Source of the DNA: Candidatus Borrarchaeota archaeon
GTDB taxonomy: Archaea; Asgardarchaeota; Sifarchaeia; Borrarchaeales; Borrarchaeaceae
Assembly (NCBI GenBank): GCA_016840645.1
Contig: JAEORY010000079.1
Coordinates: 1-11,850 of the forward strand
Direction of reading: 5' to 3'
DNA: 11,850 nucleotides
In this document: positions 1-7,087 of the stretch, piece by piece
Position numbering within the stretch: position 1 is the stretch's first letter
How the letters are laid out: each line of letters opens with the position of its first letter
Translations under genes and position numbers: made by a program
Notes under the pieces: generated by a model
What the model saw: only the letters and a program-made list of their open reading frames with translations
What the model was told of the DNA's origin: nothing
Databases searched by the model: none

Positions 1-483
1 GAGATCTACGTTATGGCTGAAATTCCGAGCAACGTGATTTTGGCAGAGGAATTCGCTGACGTCTTCGACGGTTTTAGCATCGGGTCTAACGACTTAACCC
101 AACTAACTCTTGGATTAGATAGGGACAGCGAACTGGTAGCACACATTTTCGACGAACGAGACGAAGCGGTCAAGCGCATGTTAGCGCAAGTGATAAAAAT
201 AGCCAATGAAAAGGGACGCAAAATAGGCATATGTGGTCAAGCACCTTCAGACTTTCCAAGCATTGCGGCCTTCCTCGTTGAAGCTGGAATCAACAGTATG
301 TCACTAAATCCAGACACTATAGTCGCAACAAAAGGACTTGTTTATATTACAGAATGGGCATTAAAAAATGGACGAAAACTGGAAGAGTTAACAGACGAAG
401 AAATCCTAAGTGTGCCAGGACTTCCCAGAGACTTAGCAGAACAAGTAGTCAAAATGATTAATATGGAACGTCAACACAGTTAA
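1..483 (+). CDS. ppsA: Phosphoenolpyruvate synthase, C-terminal part (5' end outside window)
   Basis: Phosphoenolpyruvate synthase (pyruvate, water dikinase) makes PEP from pyruvate and ATP in gluconeogenesis. Only the C-terminal PEP/pyruvate-binding barrel is present, and the frame is open from base 1, so the first ATG (position 13) is internal. Clear family motifs are MAEIPSN, SIGSNDLTQLTLGLDRD and GICGQAPSD. The Cys codon of CGQ (232-234) is the expected catalytic cysteine that protonates the enolate. The stop is TAA at 481-483. The gene has no obvious functional link with the ribosomal genes downstream and is followed by T-tracts and a spacer, so it is probably a separate transcription unit. 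Family assignment is very secure; the missing N-terminal ATP-grasp and phosphohistidine domains cannot be checked here. Confidence 0.96.
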   Translation, partial: EIYVMAEIPSNVILAEEFADVFDGFSIGSNDLTQLTLGLDRDSELVAHIFDERDEAVKRMLAQVIKIANEKGRKIGICGQAPSDFPSIAAFLVEAGINSMSLNPDTIVATKGLVYITEWALKNGRKLEELTDEEILSVPGLPRDLAEQVVKMINMERQHS

Positions 484-494
484 AAACATCCTTC

Positions 495-517
495 TTTTTT
501 TCACCAATTTTTTTTGG
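495..517 (+). terminator. T-tract terminator after ppsA
   Basis: Two runs of T (495-501 and 508-515) begin 12 nt after the ppsA stop. The second run lies between CCAA and TTGG, which could pair weakly. Archaeal RNA polymerase terminates at U-rich tracts without needing a strong hairpin, so this is a plausible ppsA 3' end. Confidence 0.55.
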
Positions 518-644
518 AATATTGAAAGATTAATTCGCATTCTCACTGTTTGATGAACCTCTTTTATGTGTACAACGACGAACTCGCACTTTCCTAAAAG
601 ATTTAAGTGTTTTGAAGAGTATAGTTGGTACTCATTGAGAGATA

Positions 645-663
645 GATAAACTTAAAAAATATA
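645..663 (+). promoter_or_regulatory. Candidate BRE/TATA promoter of the eL32 operon
   Basis: GATAAA (645-650) fits the archaeal BRE pattern and is followed by an A/T-only stretch, TTAAAAAATATA (652-663), that can serve as the TATA element. Transcription would start about 25 nt downstream, near 680-690, leaving a leader of roughly 90 nt before the eL32 ATG. A short inverted repeat, GAGTA/TACTC (617-621/629-633), lies just upstream. Apart from these elements and the T-tracts, I see no gene between 484 and 777. The call rests on position and base pattern only. Confidence 0.45.
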
Positions 664-765
664 CTATCCTTCTCTATGCTGCCCCGTTTTTAATTCCAAT
701 TACTAAGCTAAATGATGCTTAAAATAGGTTTAGATAAGTTAGACATTCAAATCATCCAGTTAATT

Positions 766-772
766 GGAGGAG
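766..772 (+). promoter_or_regulatory. Shine-Dalgarno site fixing the eL32 start
   Basis: GGAGGAG lies 5 nt upstream of ATG 778. An upstream in-frame ATG at 712 would add 22 residues with no ribosomal protein character and would place this strong site inside the gene, so 778 is preferred. Confidence 0.8.
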
Positions 773-777
773 AAGTA

Positions 778-1245
778 ATGATTGATGGAAAACTCCTTCG
801 GGAACGTAAAAAAAAGAAATTAAAAAAACCTAAGTTCCGAAAACAGGAAAGTTGGCGCTACAAACGAGTTAAAAAATCTTGGAGGAGACCAAGTGGAATT
901 GACTCAAGAATGCGTCAAAAAAAGAAAGGGCTTCCAAAATCTGTGAATGTAGGCTACAAAGGACCGAAGGAAACTCGAAATCTTCATCCTTTAGGATACA
1001 GGGAAGTTCTTGTTCACAATCCAAATGAATTAGGTATGATTAATCCTGATGAGGAAATTGTAAGAATTGCCCATACAGTTGGTGCAAGAAAAAGATCACA
1101 AATTATAGATAACGCAGAAAACCTAGGTATCTATGTTCTCAATCCACAAGTACCTTTAGAACTTGCTGAACTTTCAGAAACGGAAAGATTTGAAGACATT
1201 GAATTAGAAGATTTCGAATTAGAAGATTTTGAGGAAGAAATCTAG
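778..1245 (+). CDS. rpl32e: Large ribosomal subunit protein eL32
   Basis: Archaeal/eukaryotic 50S protein eL32, 155 residues. The core is recognisable from SWRRPSGIDSRMR, KGLPKSVNVGYKGPK, the LHPLGY segment and VLVHNPNEL. The N-terminus is very lysine-rich. After the conserved domain there is an acidic tail rich in Glu and Asp (about the last 25 residues), built partly from a tandem ELEDF repeat; typical archaeal eL32 is somewhat shorter, so this extension is a local feature. ATG 778 is chosen because of the GGAGGAG site 5 nt upstream. In most archaea eL32 lies inside the spc-like cluster after uL6. Here it is the first gene of the run, behind ppsA and its own promoter. The next gene, eL19, follows after an unusually long 108-nt gap. 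Confidence 0.95.
   Translation: MIDGKLLRERKKKKLKKPKFRKQESWRYKRVKKSWRRPSGIDSRMRQKKKGLPKSVNVGYKGPKETRNLHPLGYREVLVHNPNELGMINPDEEIVRIAHTVGARKRSQIIDNAENLGIYVLNPQVPLELAELSETERFEDIELEDFELEDFEEEI
1201..1230 (+). repeat. 15-bp tandem repeat in the eL32 acidic tail
   Basis: GAATTAGAAGATTTC (1201-1215) is repeated at once as GAATTAGAAGATTTT (1216-1230), with one mismatch. It is in frame and encodes ELEDF twice, so it looks like a recent slippage duplication that lengthened the acidic C-terminus. Confidence 0.85.
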
Positions 1246-1320
1246 GATTAGAAACACTATTCCTCAAGATCAGAATTGAAGAGGTTATCTATAGGACTTA
1301 CAATATTTCAAAATTATGAA

Positions 1321-1342
1321 CCGTGAAAAACCTAGTTCACGG
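1321..1342 (+). promoter_or_regulatory. Hairpin at the eL19 ribosome binding site
   Basis: CCGTGAA (1321-1327) and TTCACGG (1336-1342) form a perfect 7-bp inverted repeat with an 8-nt loop. The last two bases of the 3' arm are also the first two bases of GGATGTG, the only Shine-Dalgarno-like element before ATG 1354. In RNA the hairpin could partly mask ribosome entry or be a protein-binding site. The pairing is seen directly; the regulatory role is inference. Confidence 0.5.
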
Positions 1343-1353
1343 ATGTGCTGAAA

Positions 1354-1803
1354 ATGGATCTGAAAAATCAAAAAGAACTTGCAGCGGACATACTTAAAGT
1401 AGGTATTTCAAGAGTCTGGATCGACCCAACACGCCTTGAAGAAGTTTCAATGGCAATCCGTCGTGAAGATATAAGGAGATTGATTCACGATGGCTTTGTT
1501 AAAAAGAAGCCAGAGACAGGTATAAGTCATGGTCGAGCTAAAAAGAAGCATAAAAAAAAGAAACTCGGTCGCAAACGTGGATACGGAAGTCGTGCGGGTA
1601 GAAAAACTGCAAGATTGCCTAGAAAACGTAGATGGATCCAAAAAATTCGCCCAATCAGGCGACATCTCAAAAAGCTGCGTGCTCGGAGGATGATCACATC
1701 TTCAACGTATCGCTTGTTGTATCGAAAAGCAAAAGGCAACAGTTTTCGCAGCAAAGCACATCTGGACACATGGATAGAAGATCATGATTTATATCGGCGG
1801 TGA
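1354..1803 (+). CDS. rpl19e: Large ribosomal subunit protein eL19
   Basis: 50S protein eL19, 149 residues. The start MDLKNQKELAADILKVG matches the family, followed by RVWIDPTRLEE, AIRREDIRRLI and the long basic stretch of the second half (SHGRAKKKHKKKK, GRKRGYGSRAGRK), which threads through 23S rRNA. A GTG at 1345 is in frame, but family alignment and the GGATGTG element 6 nt upstream favour ATG 1354. The gene is preceded by a 108-nt gap holding a hairpin and is followed closely by uL18: its TGA stop lies within the GGTGA Shine-Dalgarno of uL18, which suggests translational coupling. Confidence 0.95.
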   Translation: MDLKNQKELAADILKVGISRVWIDPTRLEEVSMAIRREDIRRLIHDGFVKKKPETGISHGRAKKKHKKKKLGRKRGYGSRAGRKTARLPRKRRWIQKIRPIRRHLKKLRARRMITSSTYRLLYRKAKGNSFRSKAHLDTWIEDHDLYRR

Positions 1804-1808
1804 ATTAA

Positions 1809-2426
1809 ATGAGAGGTCACGGACCAAGATATAGAGTAGTTTTCCGAAGACGAAGAGAAGGAAAAACAAATTATCTTCTTCGACGAAAATTATTACTTTC
1901 TAATCGGCTTCGTTTCGTAATTAGAAGATCTAATCGTTATATTACAGTTCAAATTCTTAAACCTCATCTGGATGGGGATCGTGTTATTGTTTCCGCTCAT
2001 TCTAAAGAATTGCAGGAAAACTTTGATTGGAAAGGTAATTGTGGAAATATACCTGCAACATATCTTACAGGATTACTGGCAGGTTTTCGCGCAACAAAAG
2101 CGGGATTAGAAAATGCTGTTTTAGATATTGGGATTGTTGCCCCAATTAAAGGTGCTAAAATCTTTGCAGCACTGAAAGGTGCATTAGACGCTGGACTTTC
2201 AATACCACATAGTGAAGATGTCTTACCAGATGAATCGCGTATACGAGGAGAAGACATAGCAAACTACGCACAGCTACTATCGGAGGCTGAGAAAGATGAA
2301 GACAAAAAACAGACTCAGGTTTTCACATTAGTAGCAAAAAGAGGATTACAACCCCAAAATCTTCCAGAACATTTTGATGAAATTAAGAACAAAATAGTAA
2401 ATTCTTTTGACAAGGAGGCTAATTAG
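1809..2426 (+). CDS. rpl18: Large ribosomal subunit protein uL18
   Basis: 50S protein uL18, which binds 5S rRNA in the central protuberance; 205 residues, close to the usual archaeal length. Family features include GPRYRVVFRRRREGKTNY near the N-terminus, RLRFVIRRSN, TYLTGLLAG, DIGI, and GAKIFAALKGALDAGL followed by IPHSEDVLPDESRI. The C-terminus is acidic then basic and variable. ATG 1809 has GGTGA (1799-1803) 5 nt upstream, overlapping the eL19 stop. The gene lies between eL19 and uS5 in the canonical archaeal order; the gap to uS5 is only 2 nt, so cotranscription is nearly certain. Confidence 0.97.
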   Translation: MRGHGPRYRVVFRRRREGKTNYLLRRKLLLSNRLRFVIRRSNRYITVQILKPHLDGDRVIVSAHSKELQENFDWKGNCGNIPATYLTGLLAGFRATKAGLENAVLDIGIVAPIKGAKIFAALKGALDAGLSIPHSEDVLPDESRIRGEDIANYAQLLSEAEKDEDKKQTQVFTLVAKRGLQPQNLPEHFDEIKNKIVNSFDKEAN

Positions 2427-2428
2427 AT

Positions 2429-3085
2429 ATGTCCAGAGGTAGACGTAGAAAACCTAGAAGGCAGGAAAAAGATCCTACCGAAGGCTGGATACCTAGAACA
2501 CGAGTAGGGCGATGGGTGCAGGAAGGAAAAATAACATCAGTTGATGAGTTATTTAAACTGAGTTTACCCATCAAAGAGTCTCAAATAATCGATACTCTAC
2601 TTCCTAAGCTACAAGAGGAAGTTCTTGATATTAATCTCGTTCAAAAACAAACAGATGCTGGTGAAAAAAGTCGATTCAAAGCAACAGTTGTTGTTGGGAA
2701 TAAAGATGGATATGTTGGAATAGGCACTGCGAAAGCTAAAGAAATTGGTCCTGCCATACGAAAGGCTATCCTTGTAGCAAAACTTAATATCATCCCAATA
2801 AGGCGTTCATGTGGGAGTTGGGAATGCGCATGTGGATTAGGGCATACTATTCCCTTTAAAGTGACGGGAAAGGCTGGAAGTGTTCAAGTAAATTTGTTTC
2901 CAGCACCCAAAGGTACAGGATTGGCAATTGGTGAAGTTGGAAAAACTATGTTGCGATTGGGAGGCATAGAAGATGTTTGGTGTAAAGCACGAGGTAACAC
3001 TCGCACGACAGTCAATTATGCATATGCAGTTTATGATGCTTTACGAGAAACCAACAAGATTATGACTCCACAAGATTGGGCTTGA
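2429..3085 (+). CDS. rps5: Small ribosomal subunit protein uS5
   Basis: 30S protein uS5, 218 residues, archaeal/eukaryotic type, placed at the mRNA entry side and important for decoding accuracy. The S5 double-stranded RNA-binding domain is visible (RFKATVVVGNKDGYVGIG), followed by the cysteine-bearing segment RRSCGSWECACG, which is characteristic of archaeal and eukaryotic S5, and then the C-terminal domain with LFPAPKGTGLAIG and a KARGNTRTTVN stretch. ATG 2429 has GGAGG (2414-2418) about 10 nt upstream, inside the end of uL18. The neighbours uL18 and uL30 are in the canonical order. Confidence 0.97.
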   Translation: MSRGRRRKPRRQEKDPTEGWIPRTRVGRWVQEGKITSVDELFKLSLPIKESQIIDTLLPKLQEEVLDINLVQKQTDAGEKSRFKATVVVGNKDGYVGIGTAKAKEIGPAIRKAILVAKLNIIPIRRSCGSWECACGLGHTIPFKVTGKAGSVQVNLFPAPKGTGLAIGEVGKTMLRLGGIEDVWCKARGNTRTTVNYAYAVYDALRETNKIMTPQDWA

Positions 3086-3096
3086 GGCTGATGTAA

Positions 3097-3576
3097 GTGG
3101 AAGAAAGAAAACGATTAGCAGTTATCCGGATGAGAGGCAGGGTAAATGTAAGAAAAACCACAGAGGACACACTACAAATGCTTAAACTGTTTCGTAGGTT
3201 TAACTGCGTTATCATAGATGACCGCCCTTCATATCAAGGTATGTTGCAAAAAATTAAAGACTGGGCAACATGGGGCGAAATAGATTCAGACACAGTTGAA
3301 CTTCTGTTAACAAAGAGAGGCGAAATGTCTGAAACCAAAAAGAAGATCACAGATGACCTTATCAAAAGAAAAACGTCTTTTTCATCTGTTTCTGAATTTG
3401 CACAGTCTGTTTGTGGTTTTAAAGCCGAATTTTCGGATTTACCTTCATTAAAAAAAGTGTATCGTTTACACCCTCCCAGAAAAGGACTTAAGGATATTAA
3501 AGCGTCCTTTACAGAAGGAGGAGATCTTGGATATAGAGGAGTGGCGATCAACGCACTCATACAGAAGATGATATAA
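3097..3576 (+). CDS. rpl30: Large ribosomal subunit protein uL30
   Basis: 50S protein uL30 in the long archaeal form (159 residues, against about 60 in bacteria). The N-terminal ferredoxin-like fold is recognisable from LAVIRMRGRVNVRK and TLQMLKLFRRFNCVII; the archaeal extension includes GMLQKIKDWATWGEID, LLLTKRGE and the final RLHPPRKGLKDIK with FTEGGDLGYRG. The start is GTG 3097, with only a weak GAGG element (3084-3087) at the uS5 stop. An internal ATG at 3130 would remove the first beta-strand, so the GTG is kept. The gene follows uS5 by 11 nt. Confidence 0.95.
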   Translation: MEERKRLAVIRMRGRVNVRKTTEDTLQMLKLFRRFNCVIIDDRPSYQGMLQKIKDWATWGEIDSDTVELLLTKRGEMSETKKKITDDLIKRKTSFSSVSEFAQSVCGFKAEFSDLPSLKKVYRLHPPRKGLKDIKASFTEGGDLGYRGVAINALIQKMI

Positions 3577-3597
3577 TTCTAATAGGAAGAACTAAAA

Positions 3598-4047
3598 TTG
3601 ATTCGAAAAAGGCGTAAAACAAGAAAATACCGAGGATCACGCGTCCATGGATTTGGAAGGGTTGGTCAGCATAGAAAAGCAGGCATGAGAGGCGGCAAGG
3701 GCTGGGCAGGTAAAAATAAACATCTTAAGTCAGGTTTAACTGAAGCTGAAAGAGCAACAATAGGTTCTTTTGGTTTCAAGAGACCGGCTAAATTGAGAAA
3801 ACCTGACAAATCTATCAATATTAGTAAATTAGAAGAATTAATTGAGACTTTTCCAGAAGATACTGAAGGTGTTCAGTTTAGTGATCAAACCGTAGACATT
3901 GATGTGACAAAATTCGGATATGATAAAATCCTGGGTGGAGGCAAAATTACCAAAGTAATGAATGTAAAGGCCTATAGTTTTTCAGAAAAAGCAATAGAAA
4001 AAATAGAGGCAGTAGGGGGTAAGGTCGTCCCTATTGTAGAAGAATAA
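3598..4047 (+). CDS. rpl15: Large ribosomal subunit protein uL15
   Basis: 50S protein uL15, 149 residues. The glycine- and arginine-rich N-terminus (RKRRKTRKYRGSR, HGFGRVGQHRKAGMRGG) extends into rRNA, and the C-terminal globular domain ends in KAYSFSEKAIEKIEAVGGK, typical of the archaeal form. The start is TTG 3598, placed by family alignment (M-x-RK) and an AGGA element (3584-3587) about 10 nt upstream; the first in-frame ATG is too far inside the conserved region. In archaea, as here, uL15 directly precedes secY. Confidence 0.95.
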   Translation: MIRKRRKTRKYRGSRVHGFGRVGQHRKAGMRGGKGWAGKNKHLKSGLTEAERATIGSFGFKRPAKLRKPDKSINISKLEELIETFPEDTEGVQFSDQTVDIDVTKFGYDKILGGGKITKVMNVKAYSFSEKAIEKIEAVGGKVVPIVEE

Positions 4048-4081
4048 AGCAAAACAATCCGTAAATATTAGGTGAAAATCG

Positions 4082-5500
4082 TTGGCAGGTACATTTTTGC
4101 GTGTTTTCTCTCCGCTATCGAGAGTCATACCTGAGGTTGGAAAACCAGAACGGGATGTTTCTTTCAAGGAAAAGGCGGTATATACTGTACTTTGTCTTCT
4201 TCTTTATCTCATTATGGCTCAAATTCCTCTATATGGACTTCCACAGAATATTGGTCCGGACCCATTTTTTTGGATGAGAACTATTCTTGCGAGTTCTAGA
4301 GGTACACTCATGGAGTTAGGGATCGGCCCAATAGTCACTGCAGGTCTAGTGATGCAGTTATTATCTGGCAGTCAGATCATTGACGTAGACTTCTCGAATC
4401 CAGAAGACCGTTCTCTATTTACTGCTGCTCAAAAAGTGTTAAGTGTTATAATGACAGTGTTTCAAGCGTTAGCATATCTTATTGGAGGTGCGTTTGGAAC
4501 CTTAACCATCGATATCACAATTCTTATATTTATTCAACTTATAGCTGCCGGTATAGTCCTCATGCTAATGGACGAATTATTGCAGAAAGGATGGGGTCTC
4601 GGCTCAGGAATTTCTCTCTTCATTGCTGCTGGTGTAGCCGAACAGGTAGCATGGAACTCTTTAGGACTTGTAATTTCAGATGACGGTAAATATCATGGTG
4701 CGCTCATAGCTCTTGGACAATATATTGCTGAAGGAGATGCCATGACCGCATTTAATCGTCCAGGCAGCCTTCCAGATATGACAGGATTCATTGCCACAGT
4801 AATTGTGTTTGTTATCGTTATTTACATGCAGGCTATTCGCATAGAAGTACCACTTACGTATGCCAAATATCGTGGTTTTAAAGGAAGATATCCTATCAAA
4901 TTCTTTTACGCTTCAAATATTCCTGTTATTCTTGCAGCGGCTTTCTTCGCTAATGTGTACCTTGTTGGGCAGTTATTATGGTCACGTTACAATAAGAGCA
5001 ACTCTAACTTCTGGTACAATTTGATTGGTACTTTCGAGTCGACAGATGCAGGATTGAATCCTATAGGAGGTCTTGTCTACTATTTGACGCCTCCACGAGG
5101 CCTTGAAGTGGTGACAGCGGATCCCTTGAGGGCTGTAATTTATCTATTAGTATTGATTGTTGCGTGTGCCATTTTCAGCGTTACTTGGATCGAGGTAGGC
5201 GGTATGGCTCCAAAAGACGTGGCAAGGCAACTTATCAATGCAGGAATGATGGTTCCCGGGTTTCGCCGTTCACCTAAAATACTCGAAAAATTACTGCAAC
5301 GATACATCGGTCCCGCCTCTATATGGGGTGGTGTAGCAATTGCGCTAATAGCCGCTTTTGCCGACTATCTTGGTGCACTTGGTACAGGCATGGGGATTCT
5401 GTTAGCTACAATGATAGTATCACAATATTATGAGATCATAGCTAAAGAGCGATTAGCAGATATACATCCATCCCTCAGAGACTTCTTAGGATTCGGATGA
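4082..5500 (+). CDS. secY: Preprotein translocase subunit SecY
   Basis: SecY/Sec61-alpha, the pore of the protein-conducting channel in the cytoplasmic membrane, 472 residues. About ten membrane segments can be traced: roughly 32-50, 78-95 (GIGPIVTAGLVMQLLSGS, the TM2b region after the plug), 114-135, 142-164, 176-195, 234-252, 275-296, 350-370, 410-428 and 432-450. The motif GLGSGISLF (172-180) and the basic loop YAKYRGFKGRYPIKFF before TM7, part of the ribosome-binding cytosolic face, are typical. The start is TTG 4082 with AGGTGA (4070-4075) 6 nt upstream; the first in-frame ATG would remove most of TM1. The partners SecE and Sec-beta are not in the window. Confidence 0.97.
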   Translation: MAGTFLRVFSPLSRVIPEVGKPERDVSFKEKAVYTVLCLLLYLIMAQIPLYGLPQNIGPDPFFWMRTILASSRGTLMELGIGPIVTAGLVMQLLSGSQIIDVDFSNPEDRSLFTAAQKVLSVIMTVFQALAYLIGGAFGTLTIDITILIFIQLIAAGIVLMLMDELLQKGWGLGSGISLFIAAGVAEQVAWNSLGLVISDDGKYHGALIALGQYIAEGDAMTAFNRPGSLPDMTGFIATVIVFVIVIYMQAIRIEVPLTYAKYRGFKGRYPIKFFYASNIPVILAAAFFANVYLVGQLLWSRYNKSNSNFWYNLIGTFESTDAGLNPIGGLVYYLTPPRGLEVVTADPLRAVIYLLVLIVACAIFSVTWIEVGGMAPKDVARQLINAGMMVPGFRRSPKILEKLLQRYIGPASIWGGVAIALIAAFADYLGALGTGMGILLATMIVSQYYEIIAKERLADIHPSLRDFLGFG

Positions 5501-5519
5501 TTTAACGGAGCGATAATTC

Positions 5520-6116
5520 ATGAGTGTGGCTAGTAAACGCATTATCATCGTTACTGGGATTCCTGGAGTTGGGAAAACAACGGTCTTGAATAAAGCGGTG
5601 GATATTGCTAGACAAGAGTATACCGTAGAGATCGTAAATTACGGATCTGTGATGTTTGACGCGGCAGTACATTCAGGATTTGTGGAAAACAGAGACCAAA
5701 TGCGATTGCTCCCCCCTGAAAAACAACGGGAAATTCAAAAGAAAGCGGCAGAGATCATAGCAAAAAAAGCAGCACAGGGAAAGCTATTAATAGTCGATAC
5801 ACATATGCTCATTTCAACCCCAGAAGGTTATCTAGCTGGATTACCCGAATGGGTTATCACTAAACTTAAACCAGATGTAATAGTACTTGTTGAAGCAGAA
5901 CCAGAGTCTATATTTAGTAGACGTTCAAAGGATGAAAGCAGAACTCGTGATCAAGAATCTATAATAGAAATCAACATTCATCAAAACCTATGCCGGGCAG
6001 CTGCAATTTCAATTGCAGTTTTGACAGGCACAACTGTAAAAATTGTAAATAATAAAGAAGATATGGTTGATAAGACTGCAGAAGAATTTGCAGTCGTATT
6101 ACGAGGTGTAAAGTAA
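5520..6116 (+). CDS. adkA: Archaeal adenylate kinase
   Basis: Archaeal-type adenylate kinase, which interconverts ATP + AMP and 2 ADP in the cytoplasm; 198 residues, the usual length for this family (unlike the bacterial Adk of about 215). The Walker A loop GIPGVGKTT is at residues 13-21, an Asp-containing strand LLIVDTHM is at 89-96 (Walker B-like), and the arginine-rich lid RRSKDESRTRD is at 134-144. ATG 5520 has GGAG 9 nt upstream. It lies directly after secY, as in many archaea and, with an unrelated Adk family, in bacteria. No key residue appears to be missing. Confidence 0.93.
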   Translation: MSVASKRIIIVTGIPGVGKTTVLNKAVDIARQEYTVEIVNYGSVMFDAAVHSGFVENRDQMRLLPPEKQREIQKKAAEIIAKKAAQGKLLIVDTHMLISTPEGYLAGLPEWVITKLKPDVIVLVEAEPESIFSRRSKDESRTRDQESIIEINIHQNLCRAAAISIAVLTGTTVKIVNNKEDMVDKTAEEFAVVLRGVK

Positions 6117-6710
6117 ATGCAATGGTGGAACTTTCTAAGACCATTCTATTTGTGGTTATATAACGTTGGTATAGGACAGCGTCCAGGCTCCACTCTATTT
6201 ATTCTATCGTTGTCCATTCTACTCTCCATAGTGATTAGCGTTGTTAGTCGCTTAGTAATGGACATGGACAAGCTTAATCGCTACCAGAAGGAAATCTCAA
6301 CTTGGAATAAAGCAAAGGCTGAAGCCCAAAAAACCGCGAACAAGCGACTCTATCGAAAGGTGAAACGTAAAGAAAGTTATATACAGAAGATTCAAAGCAA
6401 AGTAATGATGGAAAGGTTTAAGCCAATGTTCATTTACATGCCAGGGTTCTTTGCGCTTTTCTGGATAATAAATGGCTTCTTCAATGGTTACTTACCACTT
6501 ATTGCGGGTGAAGAAGCTAAATACGTAGTAGTACTTCCGTTTACTTTTCCAATTGAGTTCTTTGGGACGAATTTAGGGCCAGAAAACCTTTATCACTTAC
6601 TCTTCGTGTGGTGGTACGCCATGACCAGTTTTGCATTTGGTGCAATAGTCCAGAGGCTCTTTGGTATAAATATCGGTATGGGTGGAATGAGCGCATTTCA
6701 GACAAAGTGA
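6117..6710 (+). CDS. DUF106/EMC3-TMCO1 family membrane protein (archaeal YidC-like)
   Basis: A 197-residue member of the DUF106 family, the archaeal branch of the Oxa1 superfamily related to eukaryotic EMC3 and TMCO1, proposed to act as a membrane protein insertase. Three membrane segments are visible (about 24-46, 103-122 and 158-182), with a basic, helical, probably coiled-coil cytosolic region (47-98) between the first two, which is the expected layout. ATG 6117 overlaps nothing but follows the adkA stop at once; GAGGTG (6103-6108) lies 8 nt upstream, within adkA. Its position between secY/adkA and the later ribosomal genes fits coproduction of membrane-insertion machinery with ribosomes. 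Family assignment is firm; the insertase activity comes from structural work on homologues. Confidence 0.9.
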   Translation: MQWWNFLRPFYLWLYNVGIGQRPGSTLFILSLSILLSIVISVVSRLVMDMDKLNRYQKEISTWNKAKAEAQKTANKRLYRKVKRKESYIQKIQSKVMMERFKPMFIYMPGFFALFWIINGFFNGYLPLIAGEEAKYVVVLPFTFPIEFFGTNLGPENLYHLLFVWWYAMTSFAFGAIVQRLFGINIGMGGMSAFQTK

Positions 6711-6774
6711 ATTAATGGTTATTATTGACGAGTTAAATGTAACTAAAAGCAGTTAAAAGTAGGTGAAAAACAAG

Positions 6775-7041
6775 ATGCCAGCACCACGTTATCGTACTCG
6801 GTTAATTAAAAAACGAAAAATGAAATTGCCAGGTGGTCGTTCAACGACACATTATAAGAAGAAAAAAGTGAGAAAAGGTAAGTGTGCAAACTGTGGAAAA
6901 TTGTTATCAGGTGTTCCTCGACTGTCCCCCTCAGAAATAAGAAAGTTGCCAAAGACGCAGCGCCGTCCTGAAAGACCTTATGGCGGGCACCTTTGTCCTC
7001 AATGCCTGCAAGAACTCACAAAGCAGGCGGCAAGAATTTAG
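6775..7041 (+). CDS. rpl34e: Large ribosomal subunit protein eL34
   Basis: 50S protein eL34, 88 residues. The MPAPRYRTR start and the basic first half match archaeal eL34. A zinc ribbon is formed by C37-x-x-C40 (CANCGK) and C74-x-x-C77 (CPQC), all four cysteines present, with RPERPYGGHLCPQC typical of the family. ATG 6775 is chosen with AGGTGA (6761-6766) 8 nt upstream; a GTG at 6763 would overlap that site. A 64-nt AT-rich gap separates it from the DUF106 gene, one of the longer gaps of the run. eL34 is missing from several archaeal lineages, so its presence is a useful taxonomic marker. Confidence 0.95.
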   Translation: MPAPRYRTRLIKKRKMKLPGGRSTTHYKKKKVRKGKCANCGKLLSGVPRLSPSEIRKLPKTQRRPERPYGGHLCPQCLQELTKQAARI

Positions 7042-7046
7042 CAACA

Positions 7047-7069
7047 TTTTTTTAAACAGATTTCTTTTT
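7047..7069 (+). terminator. Intra-operon T-tracts between eL34 and cmk
   Basis: Seven T (7047-7053) and then TTTCTTTTT (7061-7069) lie in the 46-nt gap. Such U-rich tracts can cause partial termination in archaea, so cmk and downstream genes might be expressed at a lower level than the upstream ribosomal genes. This is inference from base composition. Confidence 0.3.
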
Positions 7070-7077
7070 CTTATATT

Positions 7078-7082
7078 GGTGA
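7078..7082 (+). promoter_or_regulatory. Shine-Dalgarno site of cmk
   Basis: GGTGA lies 5 nt upstream of TTG 7088. The same bases contain an in-frame GTG (7079), which is therefore more likely part of the ribosome binding site than the start codon. Confidence 0.6.
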
Positions 7083-7087
7083 ATAGT

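Noticed and set aside
549..600. C/D box guide RNA starting at TGATGA (551-556)
   Set aside because: The base before TGATGA is not a purine, and no D box (CTGA) lies at a suitable distance.
6980..7087. Longer N-terminus for cytidylate kinase
   Set aside because: It would overlap the end of eL34 in another frame, encodes no family sequence, and ignores the GGTGA site before TTG 7088.
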